Below are positions 5,564-9,426 of a DNA stretch of 9,426 nt, in pieces. The stretch is from contig RHFA01000089.1 in assembly GCA_003724275.1 (NCBI GenBank), forward strand, positions 1-9,426. Reading direction: 5' to 3'. This DNA comes from Thaumarchaeota archaeon S13. GTDB taxonomy: Archaea > Thermoproteota > Nitrososphaeria > Nitrososphaerales > Nitrosopumilaceae. The stretch's first letter is position 1, and every line of letters starts with the position of its first letter. Both the position numbers and the translations under genes were made by a program. The notes beneath the pieces were generated by a model. It was given only the letters and a program-made list of their open reading frames with translations, ran no database searches and was not told the DNA's origin.

Positions 5564-6820
5564 CTAGGCCGCAGGCCACTGCGACGCCCTGATCGCGACA
5601 TACACGGCGCTAAACGCCAGCAAAAACGCAATCCCGGCGACGCTCAGCGCGCGCAGCGCCGCGCCAGGCCGCGCCGCGCCGTCCAGGTGGCTGCCGGTCA
5701 CGAGGCGGTAGTTGATTATGGCGATCGCCGGCGCCGCCAAAAACGAGACGCTAGTCGCAAAGTCGACGAGGCCCGTGAGGCTCCCGCCAAACTGCACCAC
5801 CACGGCCAGGGATCCTGCGGCGATCGCCGCGAGGAACGCCGTATACGGCAGGCTGCGGCGGCCCGGCAGCGCAAGCTCGGCGCAGCGGCGCAGGGCCCGC
5901 GAATACCCGTCAAAGACGGCTATGACGGTCCCAAACATTATGCTAAACGCCGCCGCCGAGATCACGACCTCGCTCCAGGCGCCTATCGTCTCGGTGTAGA
6001 GCGAGACGACGGCCCCCGCAAAGGCCGCGCCGCCGTCGGGCAGGCCGCGCCCCGTCCCGTGCAGGATGAGCGCGCCGAGGAGGACAAAGGCGACTGCAAG
6101 GCCGGAGGTCAGCGCGTACGACAGGCGAAACTCGAGGAGGGCCTCGCGCAGGCGCGGCCTAAAGCGCGTCTGTTTCATGCGCTCCAGCGTCCAGAGGCTG
6201 TTCCAGGCCGAGAGGTCGATGGCAGTCGGCATCCAGCCCATGAGGGCCACGAGAAAGAGGAGGCCCGCGGGCTCGAGGACGTCGCGCGCGACAAAGCCCT
6301 CGACCGGCACCGCCGGCCCGTTGGCGACGGCCAGCGCGAGGGCCGCGAGCGTCGAGGCCACGAGGACCGCCGCGACGACCTTTATGAGCGAGTCGAGCAC
6401 GCGGTACCTCCCCACGGCGAGTATCGCGCAGCACGCGCCAAAGAGGGCCGCGGCCCCCCACGGCCCCGTGTCGCCGGCCCCGAGGAGGTTGGAGAAAAAG
6501 CCCGCGCCCACGGCCCCCACGGCGGCCGTCACGAACAGCATCGTCGAGGCCGTTATGCCGATGTAGAGCCAGAGCGCGCGCCGGCCGAGGCGCGCATACC
6601 CGTCGATCAGGCTAGTTCCCGTCGCGTTGGCGTACCTTGTGCCGTACTCAAAGAACGGGTACTTGAGCGCGTTTGCGGCGATGACGGCCCCGATGAGGAG
6701 GAGGCCAAACTCGGCGCCCGCGCGAGTCGACTGCACAAGGTGCGAGACGCCTATGGCCGTCGACGCAAAGAGGAGGCCCGGCCCGAGCGTCTTTGCAAAC
6801 CGCGACGCGCGCGCGATCAG
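5564..6820 (-). CDS. NRAMP-like divalent metal transporter, divergent clade
   Basis: This is a polytopic inner-membrane protein of about 418 residues and ten or more hydrophobic helices, related to the NRAMP (Mn/Fe) transporters. It opens KTLGPGLLFASTAIGVSHLV (10-29) followed by QSTRAGAEFG, the form of TM1 in a divergent NRAMP-like clade that lacks the metal-binding DPGN motif. The TM6 equivalent is GWMPTAID (195-202), keeping the Met-Pro of the usual MPH motif but not the His. KYPFFEYGTRYANATGTSL (53-71) is also typical of the clade. The substrate is therefore uncertain. As sequenced the frame has no stop before the upstream gene, so the start is unclear: CTG 6820 overlaps that gene's TGA (CTGA) and fits the family length, while a GTG at 6874 is an alternative. 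It is cotranscribed with the UPF0104-like gene. Confidence 0.8.
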   Translation of the reverse strand: MIARASRFAKTLGPGLLFASTAIGVSHLVQSTRAGAEFGLLLIGAVIAANALKYPFFEYGTRYANATGTSLIDGYARLGRRALWLYIGITASTMLFVTAAVGAVGAGFFSNLLGAGDTGPWGAAALFGACCAILAVGRYRVLDSLIKVVAAVLVASTLAALALAVANGPAVPVEGFVARDVLEPAGLLFLVALMGWMPTAIDLSAWNSLWTLERMKQTRFRPRLREALLEFRLSYALTSGLAVAFVLLGALILHGTGRGLPDGGAAFAGAVVSLYTETIGAWSEVVISAAAFSIMFGTVIAVFDGYSRALRRCAELALPGRRSLPYTAFLAAIAAGSLAVVVQFGGSLTGLVDFATSVSFLAAPAIAIINYRLVTGSHLDGAARPGAALRALSVAGIAFLLAFSAVYVAIRASQWPAA

Positions 6821-7747
6821 CCCGAGTCTACCCTCTTGTAGCGCGCGAGCGCAAACCTGACCAGGAGAACCCACGTTATGGCGATCGGCACATAGTACGT
6901 CGCAATCCTCCACCCCGACTATGCCCGATCCGCCGACGGTTATGGGAAGGTTGCCTACGGCGTTGGCCGCCATGACGGCGAGTATCGAGTCCAGCACGCC
7001 GACCGTGTGCGCAAGGCCCGCCGTTATCGCCGCAAAGGACACGCCGTACATAGCCCAGCTCGCAAGCGACGCCGCGAGGCTCACGCCAAAGACGCGCCGC
7101 GCGTGCGCGCTGCCCATGTGCTCGCGGCTCATCGCGCAGACCTCGCCCATCCACGAGTTTGCCTGCTCGACGTACTTTTCTGCGCGCGCCCCCCCGACGG
7201 CCAGCGCGGCTCGCGCAAGCGCGCGCGGGACGCCAAAGACCCTCCTCGAGGAGAGAAAAAAGAGCGCGGTCCACACGCCCGTTATCGCGACGCTCGTCCC
7301 GAGTATGAGCGCGGCGAGCGCATACGCGCCTGCGGCGAGCGCGACGACGCCGGCGACGATCGAGATCGCGCCGGCGGCCATGACCTCCGTGACAATGTCC
7401 ATTATGGCGACCCACGACGCCCTCGACGCCGGCACGCCCCTCTTGTGCAGCCAGTAGATGACGGCGACCTCGGCCCCGACGAACATTGGCGTCGTGAACT
7501 TTATGAACTCGCTGCCCACGCGGACCCCCATGAGGCTGGCCACCGAGCCGGGCGAGGGTATGTACGAGCGCGCGATATAGGCGAACTTTGCGCCCTGGAT
7601 CGCGAGCTTTGCGCCCATCGCCCCGACGGCGAGCGCATAGCCGGAGGCCCCCACGGCAAGGACGTCCTCAGGCCCAATGTCAAACTGCGCGGCGATCACG
7701 GCTATCGGGACCAGGCTGGCCGGTATCGCCACGAGCCTCCACCTCAT
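6817..7747 (-). CDS. UPF0104/LPG-synthase-TM-like membrane protein, frameshifted near its end
   Basis: This polytopic membrane protein belongs to the family of the transmembrane part of lysylphosphatidylglycerol synthase (AglD-like in archaea), often tied to lipid-linked intermediates or flipping. RVGSEFIKFTTPMFVGAEV (76-94) and GSGIVGVE (273-280) are family signatures. As sequenced, the frame then continues as an unlikely soluble, Cys-containing linker into the next gene. Skipping one base at about 6907 (GAG-G-ATT) gives instead a hydrophobic helix (YYVPIAITWVLLVRFAL) and RYKRVDSG, then TGA at 6819-6817: 309 residues, normal for the family. So a one-base insertion or sequencing error is likely; otherwise the product is a 727-residue fusion. 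ATG 7747 is preferred to ATG 7768 because the TATA box at 7771-7779 lies only 3 nt from the latter but about 27 nt from the former. Confidence 0.8.
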
Positions 7748-7770
7748 CGGCGCGCCGCCCCCGCCCATTC

Positions 7771-7779
7771 AAATATAAG
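7771..7779. promoter_or_regulatory. Shared bidirectional TATA box
   Basis: AAATATAAG on the plus strand reads CTTATATTT on the minus strand, a nearly symmetrical box A. Its centre is about 30 nt from the TTG at 7805 (+) and about 27 nt from the ATG at 7747 (-). It is the only AT-rich stretch between the divergent genes, so one element probably serves both. Neither AACGC nor another obvious upstream element accompanies it. Confidence 0.6.
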
Positions 7780-7804
7780 CCAACAGTGCCCCCGCGCGCG
7801 CCGA

Positions 7805-8563
7805 TTGAAGGCGATCTTTGTAGTAGGGACCGCCGGCTCGGGCAAGTCGCTCCTGGCCTCAAAGATGCGCGAGCACTATACGGCCTCGGGCGCCTTTGTC
7901 GCCAGCGTCAACCTGGATCCCGGCGTGGAGGGCCTCCCCTACACGTGCGACGTCGACGTGCGCGACCACGTCGACATTGTCTCGATAATGAGGAGGCACG
8001 GCCTCGGGCCCAACGGCGCGCTCGTCGTGGCCAACGACCTCGTCGCCTCAAAGATAGGCGACGTGTGGGCCGAGGCCAACGCGGTAAACCCCGACTATGC
8101 CATAGTCGACACGCCGGGCCAGATAGAGCTCTTTGCGTACCGCGCGTCCGGGCCGTTCATCGCGACGGGAATCGACGCCGACGAGCGCGCGTGCGCGTTC
8201 CTGTTTGACGGGATGCTCGTCAACTCGCCGGCAAACTTTGTCTCGATCGCGCTGCTCGCCGAGTCCGTGCGCCTGCGCCTGTCCATGCCGACGGTCAACG
8301 CGCTGACAAAGTCGGACATGGCGCCCTCCTCGGCCGAGGAGGCCGTCCTGTGGTCAGAGGACACGTCGGCCCTCGCCGGCGCGCTGGCGCGCGACGCCGC
8401 CGGCGAGTCCCTCGAGCTCTCCACGGCGATACTGCGCGGCCTCGACTCTGCGGGCCTCGCGCCGGGGATCACGCCAGTCTCCAGCGTGACTGGCGACGGC
8501 CTCGTGACGCTCTGGGCGTCGCTGGCGCGCGCCATAGACGGCGGCGAGGAGGTCATAGATTGA
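7805..8563 (+). CDS. GPN-loop GTPase
   Basis: This is a 252-residue P-loop GTPase of the GPN family (archaeal homologue of eukaryotic GPN1-3, which assist RNA polymerase assembly; the archaeal members are homodimers of less certain role). It shows G1 GTAGSGKS (8-15), NLDPGVEGLPY (36-46), the defining Gly-Pro-Asn at 68-70, G3 DTPGQIE (102-108), G4 TKSD (168-171) and a G5-like SSVTGDG near 230. The frame is open far to the left, but homology begins just after TTG 7805 and the TATA box lies about 30 nt before that codon, so this TTG is the start and the transcript is probably leaderless. Its stop overlaps the TTG of the homoserine kinase gene (TTGA), so the two form an operon with coupled translation. 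Complete, no oddities. Confidence 0.95.
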   Translation: MKAIFVVGTAGSGKSLLASKMREHYTASGAFVASVNLDPGVEGLPYTCDVDVRDHVDIVSIMRRHGLGPNGALVVANDLVASKIGDVWAEANAVNPDYAIVDTPGQIELFAYRASGPFIATGIDADERACAFLFDGMLVNSPANFVSIALLAESVRLRLSMPTVNALTKSDMAPSSAEEAVLWSEDTSALAGALARDAAGESLELSTAILRGLDSAGLAPGITPVSSVTGDGLVTLWASLARAIDGGEEVID

Positions 8564-9426
8564 GGCGCGCGGCATCGGCTAGCGCGAGCGCGCCGTCGAC
8601 GACGGCAAACCTCGGCTCGGGCTTTGACGTGTTTGGGATGGCCCTTGACGCGTTTAGGGACACGGTGACCGTGTCGGCGTCTGCCTCGCGCGGCGTGCGC
8701 GTGGTAGCCGACGGCGGCGTGCCCGCAGACGCGCGGCGCAACACGGCGGGCCTCGTCGCCCTCGAGGCAATGCGCAGGGCCGGCGCGCGCGGGCTAGAGG
8801 TGCGGATCACAAAGCGCGTCCCCGTCGGCATGGGCATGGGCAGCAGCGCGGCGTCGGCGGCCGCGGCGGCCGTCGCGTGCGACAGGCTCCTCTCGCTGGG
8901 CCTGCGGCCCGCGGGACTAGTAGAGCTCGCCGGCGTCGGCGAGCGGGCAAGCGCGGGCACGGTCCACTATGACAACGTCGCCGCCGCGGTCCTCGGCGGC
9001 TTTGTCATCGTGCGGACAGGCCCGCTTGACATTGTCCGGATGTCGCCGCCGCGCGGCATGCGCTGCTGCGTCGCCGTGCCCGAGGTCAGCGTCCCGCAAA
9101 AAAAGACGGCCGCCTCGCGCGCCGCCGTGCCCCGCGCGCCGCGCCTGGAGGCCGCGACGGCAAACGTCGCCAACGCCGCGGCCCTCGTGGCCGGCATGGC
9201 CCGCCGCGACACGGCCCTAGTCGGCTCGGCGATGGCCGACGCGATAGCCGAGCCTGCCCGCCGCGCCATGGTCCCGGGCCTCGAGTCCGCAAGGAGGCGC
9301 GCGGTCCGCGCCGGCGCCGCCGGCGTGGCCATAAGCGGGGCCGGCCCGTCGATACTCGCCGTCGCCGAGGCGGGAGCCGACATTGGCGCCATAGGCGAGG
9401 CGATGCGCCGCGCGCTGGCCGCCGCG
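8560..9426 (+). CDS. thrB: Homoserine kinase (partial at window end)
   Basis: This GHMP-superfamily kinase phosphorylates homoserine to O-phosphohomoserine with ATP, the step before threonine synthase, in the cytoplasm. The three family motifs are present: PSTTANLGSGFDVFGMAL (12-29; Asn17 and Asp23 lie in the substrate-binding motif), the glycine-rich phosphate loop VPVGMGMGSSAAS (87-99), and ISGAGPSILAV (258-268). The 289 codons in the window run off the right edge without a stop; with a usual length near 300, only a short C-terminal piece is missing. The TTG start lies in a TTGA overlap with the GTPase stop and puts the first motif at the usual distance from the N-terminus. There is no promoter of its own, so it is read from the promoter at 7771-7779. 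Confidence 0.93.
   Translation, partial: MRRAASASASAPSTTANLGSGFDVFGMALDAFRDTVTVSASASRGVRVVADGGVPADARRNTAGLVALEAMRRAGARGLEVRITKRVPVGMGMGSSAASAAAAAVACDRLLSLGLRPAGLVELAGVGERASAGTVHYDNVAAAVLGGFVIVRTGPLDIVRMSPPRGMRCCVAVPEVSVPQKKTAASRAAVPRAPRLEAATANVANAAALVAGMARRDTALVGSAMADAIAEPARRAMVPGLESARRRAVRAGAAGVAISGAGPSILAVAEAGADIGAIGEAMRRALAAA

Noticed and set aside
5402..6841. 479-codon plus-strand open frame opposite the transporter gene
   Set aside because: Its translation is Arg/Gly/Ala/Asp-rich with no motif, and it lies exactly antisense to a clear membrane transporter. Such frames are expected in DNA with this GC bias.
6904..6910. Programmed +1 frameshift site at GAGGATT
   Set aside because: No slippery run, stop codon in the A site or downstream stimulatory structure typical of known +1 sites is apparent, so mutation or sequencing error is the simpler reading.
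7007..7804. N-terminal extension of the GPN-loop GTPase frame
   Set aside because: The extension is antisense to the UPF0104-like gene, is low-complexity basic sequence, and lies upstream of the TATA box; the GTPase fold begins just after TTG 7805.
1..9426. tRNA, rRNA, CRISPR array, insertion sequence or attachment site
   Set aside because: No cloverleaf with a T-loop GTTCRANNC motif in context, no regularly spaced repeats, no transposase motif and no flanking terminal repeats were found by eye.

Overview
The window looks archaeal, most likely an ammonia-oxidising archaeon (Nitrososphaerota/Thaumarchaeota) of the high-GC, sponge-symbiont Cenarchaeum-like kind. The grounds are: a GPN-loop GTPase and a GHMP-type homoserine kinase in archaeal form; TATA-box (box A) promoters standing about 26-32 nt before start codons, as expected for leaderless mRNAs; frequent GTG/TTG starts; very high GC (about two thirds by eye) with AT-rich islands almost only at promoters; and short intergenic gaps. 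The phylum is an inference from gene content and style, not from a marker gene.

Left part (1-1549, + strand): a hairpin-rich stretch with no convincing gene, then the C-terminal half of a chymotrypsin-like (S1) serine protease whose catalytic Ser is replaced by Gly. It overlaps an unrecognised single-pass membrane protein with a Cys-rich outer domain and visibly lower GC. This looks like accessory, surface-related DNA. A terminator-like hairpin follows.

Middle part (1690-3532): a small zinc-ribbon protein (+) converges on a short-chain dehydrogenase (-), the two sharing a CTAG that is a stop on both strands. The dehydrogenase is divergent from a class I SAM methyltransferase (+), with two adjacent TATA boxes between them. 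A 9-nt gap separates the methyltransferase from a convergent, unrecognised 476-residue protein (-).

Right-middle (3542-7747, all - strand): in transcription order, a UPF0104/LPG-synthase-TM-like membrane protein, a divergent NRAMP-like transporter, a 141-residue helical basic protein and the 476-residue orphan. The first two read as one 727-residue frame only because of a single extra base near 6907. Removing it restores a normal UPF0104 C-terminus ending in a TGA that overlaps a CTG at the head of the transporter. A nested inverted repeat (5498-5552) follows the transporter.

Right end (7805-9426, + strand): a GPN-loop GTPase translationally coupled (TTGA overlap) to homoserine kinase (thrB), which runs off the window. 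One near-symmetrical TATA box (7771-7779) can serve both this operon and the divergent membrane-protein operon. It implies that the membrane protein starts at 7747 rather than at the upstream ATG at 7768.

No RNA gene, CRISPR array, insertion sequence or complete new multi-gene system could be identified. The most notable items are the frameshift fusion of two transporters, the recurrent AACGC-TTT promoter element, the inactivated protease fragment, and the 476-residue orphan with its small neighbour.
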